DNA of 36,845 bases from an uncultured Clostridia bacterium (lineage in GTDB: Bacteria > Bacillota > Clostridia > Oscillospirales > CAG-272). Each line of letters begins with the position of its first letter. Positions within the stretch are counted from its first letter, which is position 1. Where the stretch lies: positions 1 to 36,845 of the forward strand of contig CALXUY010000059.1 in NCBI GenBank assembly GCA_944391805.1, read 5' to 3'. Of the stretch, positions 1-7,443 are shown piece after piece. The position numbers and the translations under genes were made by a program. The notes under the pieces were generated by a model. The model was not told where the DNA came from and did not search any database. It was given only the letters and a program-made list of their open reading frames with translations.

Positions 1-36
1 CTGTGTTTCTTCTGCAAATAGGTTGACCTGTTTCAT
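1..36 (-). CDS. 5' end of an unidentified gene, truncated by window edge
   Basis: Only the first 12 codons are visible, reading MKQVNLFAEETQ leftward off the window. The start is supported by a consensus-like promoter about 35 bp upstream (68-96) and a purine-rich AGAAGGGCGG stretch before the ATG. The protein cannot be identified from so few residues. It is transcribed in the same direction as nrdG, but a terminator lies between them, so it is probably a separate unit. Confidence 0.5.
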   Translation of the reverse strand, partial: MKQVNLFAEETQ

Positions 37-67
37 GGTTTTCGCCGCCCTTCTCTTGTTTGTTCCC

Positions 68-96
68 ATTATATCATACTTTGCGACTTTATTCAA
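68..96 (-). promoter_or_regulatory. Promoter for the leftward gene at the window edge
   Basis: Read on the minus strand, TTGAAT (91-96) and TATAAT (68-73) are separated by 17 bp, which fits a vegetative sigma-A promoter. It is correctly placed for the gene starting at position 36. The remaining bases from 37 to 288 hold only this promoter, the nrdG terminator and a small hairpin at 248-283 (8-bp arms GCACAAGC/GCTTGTGC). Confidence 0.6.
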
Positions 97-161
97 TATC
101 TTCGGGAATTTTTAGAGGTTCCCTTTAATCGAAAGCAGCACTCCCGCATTTGGGCTTCCGC

Positions 162-210
162 AAAAAATCCCCGCGGCAAACCTGCTATTGAGCGGTTCGC
201 CGCGGGGGAT
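162..210 (-). terminator. Intrinsic terminator downstream of nrdG
   Basis: On the minus strand a GC-rich stem (ATCCCC-GCGGC paired with GCCGCGGGGAT, with a loop of about 20 bases) is followed directly by a run of six T (plus-strand A at 162-167). It lies about 80 bp after the nrdG stop codon in the same direction. Confidence 0.85.
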
Positions 211-288
211 TCCGTATTTTGCTTGAGATTGACAGGGAGCGATTCCGGCACAAGCCGTCAATCCGCCGAAATGGCGCTTGTGCGCACT

Positions 289-822
289 TCAGGGATTTTT
301 CCCCTCCCAAAGTATCACCTCGTGTTTAGCAAGCGACTGCGCCACATCGATGATGCGCTGGTTGGAGGAGCCGCGGAAGCGAAGCGAGATGTCCTTGAGC
401 GCCTTGACATAGCGGCCATCCACCAGAACGTCGATCAAAGAGAGCATCTCGTCGGTTGCCTCACAGCGGGGATACGAGCCATCCTGCCAAAGCTCGCCGT
501 CCAGTGTGAATCCGGTAAAGCACCAGATGTTCTTCCCCGGGCAGGCGGCCCGCACACGGTGCAAAAACGGCAGCAGCGCGCGCTGATTGGCCGGTTCAAA
601 CGGCTCGCCTCCCAGCAGCGTCAGACCGTTGATATAATACGGCTGAAGCGACCGGATGATTTGGTCCTCCACCTCTCGTGTGAAGGGCTTGCCGTAGCCG
701 AAATCCCAGGTTTGCGGCTGGAAGCACTCCTCACAGTGATTGGTGCAGCCCGAAACGAACAGCGAGGTGCGCACGCCCTCGCCGTTGGCAATGTCACATG
801 TTTTGATTTCGCAATAATTCAT
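289..822 (-). CDS. nrdG: Anaerobic ribonucleoside-triphosphate reductase activating protein
   Basis: Radical SAM activase that makes the glycyl radical on NrdD under anaerobic conditions. The 177-residue protein has the typical small size of NrdG. It carries the CX3CX2C iron-sulfur motif (C26, C30, C33, in SGCTNHCEECF) and a LLGGEPF stretch, the GGE motif that helps hold SAM. The start at 822 is chosen because NYCEIK... aligns with the beginning of known NrdG proteins and AAAAGGAGCATCT precedes it; the frame stays open 46 codons further upstream, but that part does not look like family sequence. It follows nrdD in the same direction, but an unusual repeat-filled gap of 466 bp lies between the two, so co-transcription is not certain. 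Confidence 0.95.
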   Translation of the reverse strand: MNYCEIKTCDIANGEGVRTSLFVSGCTNHCEECFQPQTWDFGYGKPFTREVEDQIIRSLQPYYINGLTLLGGEPFEPANQRALLPFLHRVRAACPGKNIWCFTGFTLDGELWQDGSYPRCEATDEMLSLIDVLVDGRYVKALKDISLRFRGSSNQRIIDVAQSLAKHEVILWEGKNP

Positions 823-941
823 AGATGCTCCTTTTTGGGTGCCGTCGGCTCTGCGCACAACGGCGTACATCATACAGGGGAACTCCGGCGATGAGGTCAT
901 TCTCTGTTCCTTCCGGCAGCTCCAGCCCGGCCGACGGGTTC

Positions 942-966
942 GGGGAGATGCGAGAAGCATCTCCCC
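942..966. repeat. Perfect hairpin bordering repeat copy A
   Basis: GGGGAGATGC-GAGAA-GCATCTCCCC is a perfect 10-bp inverted repeat with a 5-base loop. A near-identical hairpin (one G-T wobble) lies at 1250-1274, so the two flank the dispersed repeat copy at 975-1248. The hairpin is not followed by a T run on either strand, so it is not an obvious terminator. Confidence 0.8.
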
Positions 967-974
967 GTCAGATT

Positions 975-1248
975 GTAGACAAAAGTCGGATCAAATATAA
1001 ATTGCACAAAAGCGTTCGTCCGCTTTTTCTTTGAGCGTGTAGGCGCAAAGAAAAAGCTCTCAAAAAGAAACGCCGTATAGGGAGATTTCGCCCTCTGCGG
1101 AGGGAAACTTTTGCGAAGCAAAATTTCCGGCACCTCCGGTGCCTTGCGACCAAAGGGCTACTCGCCCTTGACCCCGCAAACTTTTAAAAAAGTTTGATCA
1201 AAACTTTCATCTAACTGACAAAAGCCGTTGCTTCGGTCTCCAGTCTGT
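975..1248. repeat. Dispersed mosaic repeat, copy A (nrdD-nrdG gap)
   Basis: The segment shares both borders with an inverted copy at 8887-9114. A 59-base core (1001-1059) is identical to 9030-9088 on the opposite strand. Inside the core is a hairpin with perfect 12-bp arms (GCTTTTTCTTTG at 1022-1033, CAAAGAAAAAGC at 1046-1057). The other border (about 1200-1248) also matches copy B. The interior (about 1092-1199) differs from copy B and consists of several small stem-loops, for example GGCAC-CTCC-GTGCC and TTTTGC-GAA-GCAAAA. Open frames through it are spurious; both copies translate to a common FFFAPTRSKKKRTNAFVQ peptide, as expected of a repeated DNA sequence. Confidence 0.85.
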
Positions 1249-1249
1249 C

Positions 1250-1274
1250 GGGGAGATGCAAGAAGCATTTCCCC
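1250..1274. repeat. Hairpin bordering repeat copy A, nrdD side
   Basis: GGGGAGATGC-AAGAA-GCATTTCCCC matches the hairpin at 942-966 with one wobble position. It sits 15 bp after the nrdD stop and might act as a 3' end structure for the nrdD message, though no T run follows. Confidence 0.7.
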
Positions 1275-1288
1275 GTTTCGGCTCCGCA

Positions 1289-3463
1289 TCAGAGGTGGAG
1301 CACACGCTCCCGGATCTCCTGCGTCCTGCCCTGGTTCCAGAACTGCGTGCCGATATAGCCGCAGGTTCTTCTGGCCACGTTCATTTTGGACTGATCGGTG
1401 TTGCCGCACTTGGGGCATTTCCAGATCAGCTTGCCGTCCTCCTCCTCAATCATAATCTCGCCGTCCCATCCGCAGACCTGACAGTAGTCGGACTTGGTAT
1501 TCAGCTCGGCGTACATGATATTTTCGTAGATGAACTTCATCACCTGCAGCACGGCCTCGAGATTCTGCTGCATGTTGGGAACCTCCACATAGCTGATCGC
1601 GCCCCCCGGCGAGAGCGCCTGGAACTGCGCCTCAAAGGCCAGCTTGGAGAAGGCGTCGATCTCCTCGGTGACATGAATGTGATAGCTGTTGGTGATATAG
1701 CCCTTGTCGTTGATACCGGGCACAATGCCGAAGCGCTTTTGCAGACATTTGGCAAACTTGTAGGTGGTGGACTCCAGCGGCGTTCCGTAGAGGCTGAAAT
1801 CGATGTTGTGCTCGGCCTTCCACTTCTTGCAGGCATCGTTCATATGCTGCATGACCTCCAGCGCAAACGGTGTGGCGCTCGGGTCGGTGTGGCTCTTGCC
1901 GGTCATATATTTCACGCATTCATACAGCCCCGCGTAGCCCAGCGAGATGGTGGAGTAGCCGCCGTAAAGCAGCTTGTCAATCGGCTCGCCCTTTTTCAGA
2001 CGCGCCAGAGCGCCGTACTGCCAGAGGATCGGCGCCACATCCGAAAGCGTGCCCTTGAGGCGATTGTGGCGGCACATCAGCGCACGGTGGCACAGCTCAA
2101 GGCGCTCGTCAAAAATCCGCCAGAATTTATCAATGCTTCCGCCCGACGAAAGCGCCACATCCACCAGATTGATGGTGACAACGCCCTGATTGAAGCGGCC
2201 GTAGTACTTCGGCTTGCCGTTCTCGTCCACATAAGGCGTGAGGAAGCTGCGGCAGCCCATGCAGGTGTAGCAATGCCCCTCCCCGTTTTTGTCCTTTTTC
2301 AGCTCCAGCATTTTCTTCTCGGAAATATAGTCCGGAACCATGCGGCGCGCGGTGCACTTGGCGGCCAGCCGGGTCAGATAGTAGTAGGGGGAGTCGTCAT
2401 GAATGTTCTGCTCCTCCAGCACGTAGATCAGCTTGGGGAAGGCCGGAGTGACGTACACGCCCGCCTCGTTCTTCACCCCCTGATAGCGCTGCAGCAGCAT
2501 CTCCTCGATGATGATGGCCAGATCCTTTTTCTCCTGCTCGTTCTGTGCCTCTCCGAGATACATGAACACGGTGACAAAGGGGGCCTGTCCGTTGGTGGTC
2601 AGCAGCGTGACCACCTGATACTGAATGGTCTGCACACCGCGGCGGATCTCCTCGCGCAGGCGGTTCTCCACCATCGCGTTGAATTTTTCCTCCGGGATTT
2701 CGACGCTGGCGTCCTCCAACTCCTCCCGCATGGATCGGATGATCTTCTCACGGCTGACCTGCACAAAGGGAGCCAGATGCGTCAGAGAGATGCTCTGCCC
2801 GCCGTACTGATTGCTGGCAACCTGCGCGATGATCTGCGTGGCGATGTTGCAGGCGGTGGAAAAGCTGTGCGGCCGCTCGATCATGGTGCCCGAAATCACG
2901 GTGCCGTTCTGCAGCATATCCTCGAGATTGACCAGATCGCAGTTGTGCATATGCTGGGCAAAGTAATCGGCGTCATGGAAGTGAATGATGCCCTCGCGGT
3001 GCGCCTGCACAATGTCCTCGGGCAGCAGCAGGCGCTCGGTCAGATCGCGGCTGACCTCCCCCGCCATATAGTCGCGCTGCACGCTGTTGACCGTGGGGTT
3101 TTTATTGGCGTTCTCCTGCTTGGCCTCCTCGTTGCAGCACTCAATCAGGCTCAGAATGCGCTCGTCGGTCGTGTTCGACTGCCGCACCAGATTGCGGGTA
3201 TAGCGATAGGTGATATATTTTTTCGCGACCTCGTATGCGCCGTGCGCCATGATCTGGCTCTCGACCAGATCCTGAATCTCCTCCACGCCGGGCGCGCGGT
3301 TCATGCGAATGCAGTTCAGCTCAACGGCCTCGGCAATGCGGCGGATCTGCATCGGGGTCATGCGCTGTTCTTCCTCCACGGCCTGATTGGCCTTGGTGAT
3401 GGCCGTGATGATTTTGGTAATGTCAAACACCACTTCGGTGCCGTTTCTCTTGATGACCTTCAT
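1289..3463 (-). CDS. nrdD: Anaerobic (class III) ribonucleoside-triphosphate reductase
   Basis: Reduces ribonucleoside triphosphates to deoxynucleotides in the absence of oxygen, using a glycyl radical installed by NrdG. The 724-residue protein starts with an ATP-cone (KVIKRNGTEVVFDITKI, about residues 1-95) for allosteric control. The large catalytic domain includes a YTCMGCRSFL stretch. The C-terminus has a zinc-binding CQVCGW...CPKCG pair and the glycyl-radical loop RRTCGYIG, with the radical glycine near residue 702. The start has a strong AAGGAGG 7 bases upstream. A promoter with overlapping NrdR-like boxes lies at 3605-3654. nrdG follows after a 466-bp repeat-rich gap. Confidence 0.97.
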   Translation of the reverse strand: MKVIKRNGTEVVFDITKIITAITKANQAVEEEQRMTPMQIRRIAEAVELNCIRMNRAPGVEEIQDLVESQIMAHGAYEVAKKYITYRYTRNLVRQSNTTDERILSLIECCNEEAKQENANKNPTVNSVQRDYMAGEVSRDLTERLLLPEDIVQAHREGIIHFHDADYFAQHMHNCDLVNLEDMLQNGTVISGTMIERPHSFSTACNIATQIIAQVASNQYGGQSISLTHLAPFVQVSREKIIRSMREELEDASVEIPEEKFNAMVENRLREEIRRGVQTIQYQVVTLLTTNGQAPFVTVFMYLGEAQNEQEKKDLAIIIEEMLLQRYQGVKNEAGVYVTPAFPKLIYVLEEQNIHDDSPYYYLTRLAAKCTARRMVPDYISEKKMLELKKDKNGEGHCYTCMGCRSFLTPYVDENGKPKYYGRFNQGVVTINLVDVALSSGGSIDKFWRIFDERLELCHRALMCRHNRLKGTLSDVAPILWQYGALARLKKGEPIDKLLYGGYSTISLGYAGLYECVKYMTGKSHTDPSATPFALEVMQHMNDACKKWKAEHNIDFSLYGTPLESTTYKFAKCLQKRFGIVPGINDKGYITNSYHIHVTEEIDAFSKLAFEAQFQALSPGGAISYVEVPNMQQNLEAVLQVMKFIYENIMYAELNTKSDYCQVCGWDGEIMIEEEDGKLIWKCPKCGNTDQSKMNVARRTCGYIGTQFWNQGRTQEIRERVLHL

Positions 3464-3604
3464 TTTCTCCTCCTTTTCAAAATTCTATCCTCATACAAAC
3501 GGGCCGGGACAGCATACTTGAAAAACCGCCGCGAACGGCGCGTGCTTGGGTCGGCTGCCCGGCTCGGATACCAATTTGACGTTCAAAATGCTTCGAACAC
3601 CATT

Positions 3605-3632
3605 ATTATACCACATATTGTGGTTTTGTCAA
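3605..3632 (-). promoter_or_regulatory. nrdD promoter
   Basis: On the minus strand TTGACA (3627-3632) and TATAAT (3605-3610) are separated by 16 bp, a full-consensus sigma-A promoter. Transcription would begin near 3598, giving a leader of about 135 bases before the nrdD start. The rest of 3464-3685 shows a GC-rich stem-loop region near 3527-3570 and no gene. Confidence 0.85.
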
Positions 3633-3654
3633 GTGGTAATTACAACATATAGAT
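3610..3654. promoter_or_regulatory. Candidate NrdR operator pair
   Basis: Box 1 is the palindrome ACCACATATTGTGGT (3610-3624), placed in the spacer between the -35 and -10 of the nrdD promoter. Box 2 is the weaker ACAACATATAGAT (3642-3654), just upstream of the -35. Their centres are 31 bp apart, the three-turn spacing known for paired NrdR boxes. The repressor gene nrdR is in this window at 15810-16274. Assignment to NrdR is inferred from spacing, sequence type and the downstream gene. Confidence 0.7.
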
Positions 3655-3685
3655 ATTTTTTTGAAAAAGAAGAAAATTTTCCGGG

Positions 3686-4717
3686 TCAGAGCGCGTCCGC
3701 AATGTCGTAAATCAGGCGTTCGGTCTTCTCCCAGCCAAGGCAGGGGTCGGTGATGGATTTGCCGGGCACATAGCCCTCGCCGATTTTCTGGCAGCCATCC
3801 TCGAGGTAACTCTCAATCATCAGCCCCTTCACCAGCCGCTTGATGTCGTCCGAATGCCGGCAGCTATGCAGCACCTCCTTGGCAATGCGCACCTGCTCGA
3901 GGTACTGCTTGCCGGAATTGGCGTGATTGGTGTCCACCACCACGGCCGGATTGACCAATCCCGAGGCGGCATAGGTCTCGGCAAGCCCCTTGAGATCCTC
4001 GTAGTGGTAATTGGGCAGCGACTGCCCGTGCTTGTTGACATAGCCGCGAAGGATGGCATGGGCGCAGGGATTGCCCTGGCTCTTGACCTCCCAGCCCCGG
4101 TAGAGAAAAACATGCGGGTGCTGCGCCGCGGTGATCGAATTCATCATCACCGAGATATCTCCGCTTGTGGGGTTCTTCATGCCGACCGGAACATCCAGAC
4201 CGCTGGCGGTCATACGGTGCTGCTGATCCTCCACCGAGCGCGCGCCCACGGCGACATAGACCAGCAGGTCCGAGAGGTAGCGGTGATTTTCGGGATACAG
4301 CATTTCATCGGCGCAGCCGAAGCCGGTTTCGGCCAGCGCGCGCATGTGCAGCTTGCGGATGGCAATGATGCCCCGGAGCAGATCCGGCTCGGAGTTGGGA
4401 TCGGGCTGGTGCAGCATGCCCTTGTATCCGTCACCGGTCGTGCGGGGCTTGTTGGTGTAGATGCGGGGCACGATGATGATTTTATCCGCCACCCTGTCCT
4501 GCACCCGGCGGAGTCTGGAAATGTACTCCAGCACCGTGTCCTCCTGGTCGGCCGAGCATGGGCCGATGATCAGCACGAATTTGTCCGAACGGCCGGTGAA
4601 CACATCCTCCAGCTCCCTGACACGTGCGGCACGTCTGGCGGCCAGCTCCTCCGAGATCGGAAACTGCTTTTTGATCTCCTGCGGGATGGGCAGCTTCCGG
4701 AAAAATTGCATATTCAT
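3686..4717 (-). CDS. aroF: 3-deoxy-7-phosphoheptulonate (DAHP) synthase, class I
   Basis: Condenses phosphoenolpyruvate and erythrose 4-phosphate, the first step of the shikimate pathway. The 343-residue protein is of the AroF/G/H (type I alpha) group. Visible family motifs are IGPCSADQED (about residues 51-60), PRIYTNKPRTTGDGYKG with the substrate-binding RTT, VGMKNPTSG, the metal-binding DTNHANSGK, and MIESYLEDG near the C-terminus. The N-terminal extension typical of feedback-regulated enzymes is present, but which amino acid inhibits it cannot be told. AGAGGATACCCGTT precedes the ATG. It is the last gene of the aroE-aroK, aroQ, aroA, tyrA, aroF series, 23 bp after tyrA. Confidence 0.95.
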   Translation of the reverse strand: MNMQFFRKLPIPQEIKKQFPISEELAARRAARVRELEDVFTGRSDKFVLIIGPCSADQEDTVLEYISRLRRVQDRVADKIIIVPRIYTNKPRTTGDGYKGMLHQPDPNSEPDLLRGIIAIRKLHMRALAETGFGCADEMLYPENHRYLSDLLVYVAVGARSVEDQQHRMTASGLDVPVGMKNPTSGDISVMMNSITAAQHPHVFLYRGWEVKSQGNPCAHAILRGYVNKHGQSLPNYHYEDLKGLAETYAASGLVNPAVVVDTNHANSGKQYLEQVRIAKEVLHSCRHSDDIKRLVKGLMIESYLEDGCQKIGEGYVPGKSITDPCLGWEKTERLIYDIADAL

Positions 4718-4740
4718 AACGGGTATCCTCTCTTTCCTGT

Positions 4741-5610
4741 TCAGGTATCGGCTTTTGGCTTGTCAAACAGCGTGCGGCGGAAGGCCGAATAGCGCATCAT
4801 CTCCCGCATTCCGTCCCTGTCTCCCTCGGCCAGCAGGGTGCGGAACTCGGCAAAAGTCTCGCAGAAGGCGTCGATCTGACGGAGCAGCTCCTCCCGGTTC
4901 CACAGAAACAGCTCGGACCACATCTCATCGTTGATCTTGGCGATCCGGGTCAGGTCGCGGAAGGAGTCGCCTGTGTAGGCCTCCAGGTTGGGCGTGGTAT
5001 TGCAGTTCATCAGCACAACCGCGATGCAGTGGGTGAGCTGCGAGAGAAACGCGATCATCTCGTCGTGCTTCCGGGGGGAAAGCTCGCTGATGCGGGCAAA
5101 GCCCAGCACCTCGCCGAGCTGCCGGCAGAGCGCGATGGCCTCTGGCGTGTTGCGCTCGGTGGGGGTGACAATGTAATTGGCGCCCCGGAACACGCTGTCG
5201 TCGCTGTATTCCACGCCGCTGCTCTCCCGCCCGGCCATGGGGTGTGCCGAGATAAACTCGGCGTCCGGCCGCAGAAGGGCTTGGGCCTTTTGCACAAGCG
5301 TCCCCTTGACGCCGGTCACATCGGTCACAATGACGCCCGGCTTCATATACTGCTGATAGTTTTGCAGCCATTCCAGCACAATATGCGGGTAGAGCGCCAG
5401 AATGACCAGATCGGCCTTTCCCACCACGGCGGGATCCACCCTTGTGCTCCCCTCGTGGATGATGCCGTGCGCCAGCGCGTAATCAATGTCCTTCTGCTCC
5501 TTGGTGATACAGCGCACCCGGTAGCCCTTGGCTGTGAGCGCCTTGGCATATCCGCCGCCGATCACGCCCAGGCCGACGATGAGTATATTGGTTTCCTGAT
5601 TCAGTTGCAT
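4741..5610 (-). CDS. tyrA: Prephenate dehydrogenase
   Basis: Oxidatively decarboxylates prephenate to 4-hydroxyphenylpyruvate, the tyrosine branch. The 289-residue protein has an N-terminal NAD-binding fold with GLGVIGGG (residues 13-20), followed by SAHPMAGRE (121-129), whose His123 matches the catalytic histidine region of the family. The all-helical C-terminal domain contains the LTHCIAVVLMN and SFRDLTRIA segments. There is no ACT domain, so tyrosine feedback through ACT is not expected. AAGGAAGAAATCG precedes the ATG. aroA lies upstream across a 178-bp gap holding a large hairpin. Confidence 0.93.
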   Translation of the reverse strand: MQLNQETNILIVGLGVIGGGYAKALTAKGYRVRCITKEQKDIDYALAHGIIHEGSTRVDPAVVGKADLVILALYPHIVLEWLQNYQQYMKPGVIVTDVTGVKGTLVQKAQALLRPDAEFISAHPMAGRESSGVEYSDDSVFRGANYIVTPTERNTPEAIALCRQLGEVLGFARISELSPRKHDEMIAFLSQLTHCIAVVLMNCNTTPNLEAYTGDSFRDLTRIAKINDEMWSELFLWNREELLRQIDAFCETFAEFRTLLAEGDRDGMREMMRYSAFRRTLFDKPKADT

Positions 5611-5640
5611 CGATTTCTTCCTTAAATATAAAGTGCTTTT

Positions 5641-5675
5641 GCGGGGAAAACTTTTTGAAAAAAGTTTTTCCCCGC
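5641..5675. repeat. Large hairpin between aroA and tyrA
   Basis: GCGGGGAAAACTTTTT is followed after a short loop by AAAAGTTTTTCCCCGC, making a long stem with one offset base. The same A/T-rich centre (AACTTTTT-GAA-AAAAGTT) recurs with different outer bases at 1178-1194 and 9121-9147. It could reduce or time transcription into tyrA-aroF, but no clear T run follows on the minus strand. The remainder of 5611-5788 shows no gene. Confidence 0.75.
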
Positions 5676-5788
5676 GCCCCTTTCAAAAACCTGAAAAAGG
5701 GTGTATGGGGTGCCGGGGGCATACTGTCGTCCCTGGCAAACGGTGTTGCCCATCGGGCAAAGGCCGGCAGACAATGAAGGCAATCGGG

Positions 5789-7000
5789 TTACTTCACAAT
5801 CTCGGTACACAGGCCGAGCCGCCCCAGATCGGCAAAAAATTCCGGATAGCTCTTGCGCACGGCCTCGGCGCCCGCAATCTCCCCGCCGGTCAGGGTCAGG
5901 AGCAGAGAGAGCGCCATGACAATGCGGTGGTCGTTGTGCCCGTCCAGAACACGGGCGGGAGGGTGCAGCTTTGCCGGCGGAATTTCCACCCGATCCTCCC
6001 CGGCGTATAGCTCCGCGCCGAATGCGGCCAGCTCCTGCCGCATGGCCGCCACACGGTCGCTCTCCTTCAGGCGCAGCCTGCGGGTGCCCGTGAACACACC
6101 TCCGCGGCAGGCCGCCGCCACCGCAAAGAGCACCGGCCCCAAATCGGGGCAATCCCGCAGCGAAATTTCGGCCGGCCCCTCCCGGAGGCGCTCCATTGCC
6201 TCACGGTAGCAGCGATCCCCCTGCAGGCTGTCCGGGCGAAGTCCGGTCAGCGTCACCGCTCCGCCGAGAAAATTGAAGGCGTCGAGAAACGCGGCGTTAG
6301 AATAATCCCCCTCCACGGCAACCTCCCGCGCGCAATACCGCTGTCCGCCCGGGACGGACAGGCGGCGGTCAGACGTCCACCCGGCCTCCACACCGAACTG
6401 CCGCATCGCGTCCAGCGTCAGGAGCAGATAGGAACGGCTCTCGGTCGGCGTGGTCAGACGAATTTCGCTCTGCCCTGCGGCCAGCGGCAGCGCGAAGAGC
6501 AGACCGCTGATGAATTGGCTGCTCACATCTCCCGGCAGCGCATAAACCCCTGCCGGCAGTCCGCCGCCCACCGTAATCCGTCCTTTTTCCTGCCGGAACA
6601 GCAGCCCCCGCTCGCGGCAGATGTCCGCGTAAACCTGCATCGGCCGCTCCATCAGCCTGCCGTAGCCGGTAAAGGTGGCGGGCGAGCAGGTGAGCAGCAC
6701 GGGCGGAATGAGAAAGCGCAGCGTACTGCCGCTCTCCCGGCATGCAAGCTCGCCGTGTGCCCGGGCGGTGCGGAAATCGGTTCCCTGCACCCGCACGGTA
6801 TCCCCGCTCTGCCGGCATTGCACGCCCATGGCGCGCAGGCAGTCCATCGTCGCCTGCACGTCCTCACAGTCCGAAATGCCGTGAATCACGCTCTCCCCCT
6901 CGCTCATGCCGGCGCAGATGAGCAGGCGGTGCGCCATGCTTTTGGAGGGGGGAACGGCTACGGTTCCGCGCGCCGTTCCCGGAGCAATCCGGATGTTCAT
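5789..7000 (-). CDS. aroA: 3-phosphoshikimate 1-carboxyvinyltransferase (EPSP synthase)
   Basis: Transfers the enolpyruvyl group of PEP to shikimate 3-phosphate. The 403-residue protein has the expected two-domain motifs: PPSKSMAHR (residues 17-25, with Lys20), ESGSTLRF (89-96, the PEP-site loop), the DCPDLGP catalytic aspartate region (283-289), RLKESDR (310-316) and GHNDHR near the C-terminus. Its ATG overlaps the aroQ stop by four bases (ATGA at 6997-7000), so translation is coupled to aroQ. At 403 residues it is somewhat shorter than the roughly 430 residues common in the family, without loss of a visible motif. Confidence 0.96.
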   Translation of the reverse strand: MNIRIAPGTARGTVAVPPSKSMAHRLLICAGMSEGESVIHGISDCEDVQATMDCLRAMGVQCRQSGDTVRVQGTDFRTARAHGELACRESGSTLRFLIPPVLLTCSPATFTGYGRLMERPMQVYADICRERGLLFRQEKGRITVGGGLPAGVYALPGDVSSQFISGLLFALPLAAGQSEIRLTTPTESRSYLLLTLDAMRQFGVEAGWTSDRRLSVPGGQRYCAREVAVEGDYSNAAFLDAFNFLGGAVTLTGLRPDSLQGDRCYREAMERLREGPAEISLRDCPDLGPVLFAVAAACRGGVFTGTRRLRLKESDRVAAMRQELAAFGAELYAGEDRVEIPPAKLHPPARVLDGHNDHRIVMALSLLLTLTGGEIAGAEAVRKSYPEFFADLGRLGLCTEIVK

Positions 7001-7443
7001 CGCCGCGCTTCCCCTCTCTGCGCCCAGAGGAAATCGATGGCCTCAAGATACCCCTCCAAGCCATGCCCGGTGATGGTTTTCACACACGCGGCGCGGATAT
7101 AGCTGACCTGCCGGAAGGCCTCCCTCTCCTCCACCCTGGAAATATGCACCTCCACGGTGGGGAGTCTTGTCGCCTTGACCGCATCGAGCAGCGCCACGCT
7201 GGTGTGGGTATATGCGCCGGGGTTGATGACAATGCCGTCAGCCCGCTCGGCATAGGCCTCCTGAATCCAGTCCACCAGCGTTCCCTCATGGTTGGACTGC
7301 CGGCAGACCGCCTCAATGCCCCGCCCGGCGCAGTGGGCGCGGATCATCTCCAGCAGGTCGGCGTAGCTCCGGCTCCCGTACTGCTCCGGCTCCCGCACGC
7401 CAAGCAGATTGAGGTTGGGGCCGTTGAGAATATACAGCTTCAT
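6997..7443 (-). CDS. aroQ: 3-dehydroquinate dehydratase, type II
   Basis: Dehydrates 3-dehydroquinate to 3-dehydroshikimate. The 148-residue size and motifs are those of the small dodecameric type II enzyme: NGPNLNLLG (residues 7-15), catalytic Tyr22 in EQYGS, NPGAYTHTS around residue 75, and VEVHISR. Its start overlaps the stop of the upstream aroE-aroK fusion by four bases, and its stop overlaps the aroA start in the same way, so three genes are translationally coupled. Confidence 0.96.
   Translation of the reverse strand: MKLYILNGPNLNLLGVREPEQYGSRSYADLLEMIRAHCAGRGIEAVCRQSNHEGTLVDWIQEAYAERADGIVINPGAYTHTSVALLDAVKATRLPTVEVHISRVEEREAFRQVSYIRAACVKTITGHGLEGYLEAIDFLWAQRGEARR

Noticed and set aside
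897..1153. Overlapping minus-strand ORFs in the nrdD-nrdG gap
   Set aside because: They run through repeat copy A; the same peptide arises from copy B in the other orientation, so it reflects repeated DNA.
1256..3652. Very long plus-strand ORF (798 codons) opposite nrdD
   Set aside because: It mirrors nrdD in a GC-rich gene, has no ribosome site and no family features; its openness follows from codon bias of the real gene.
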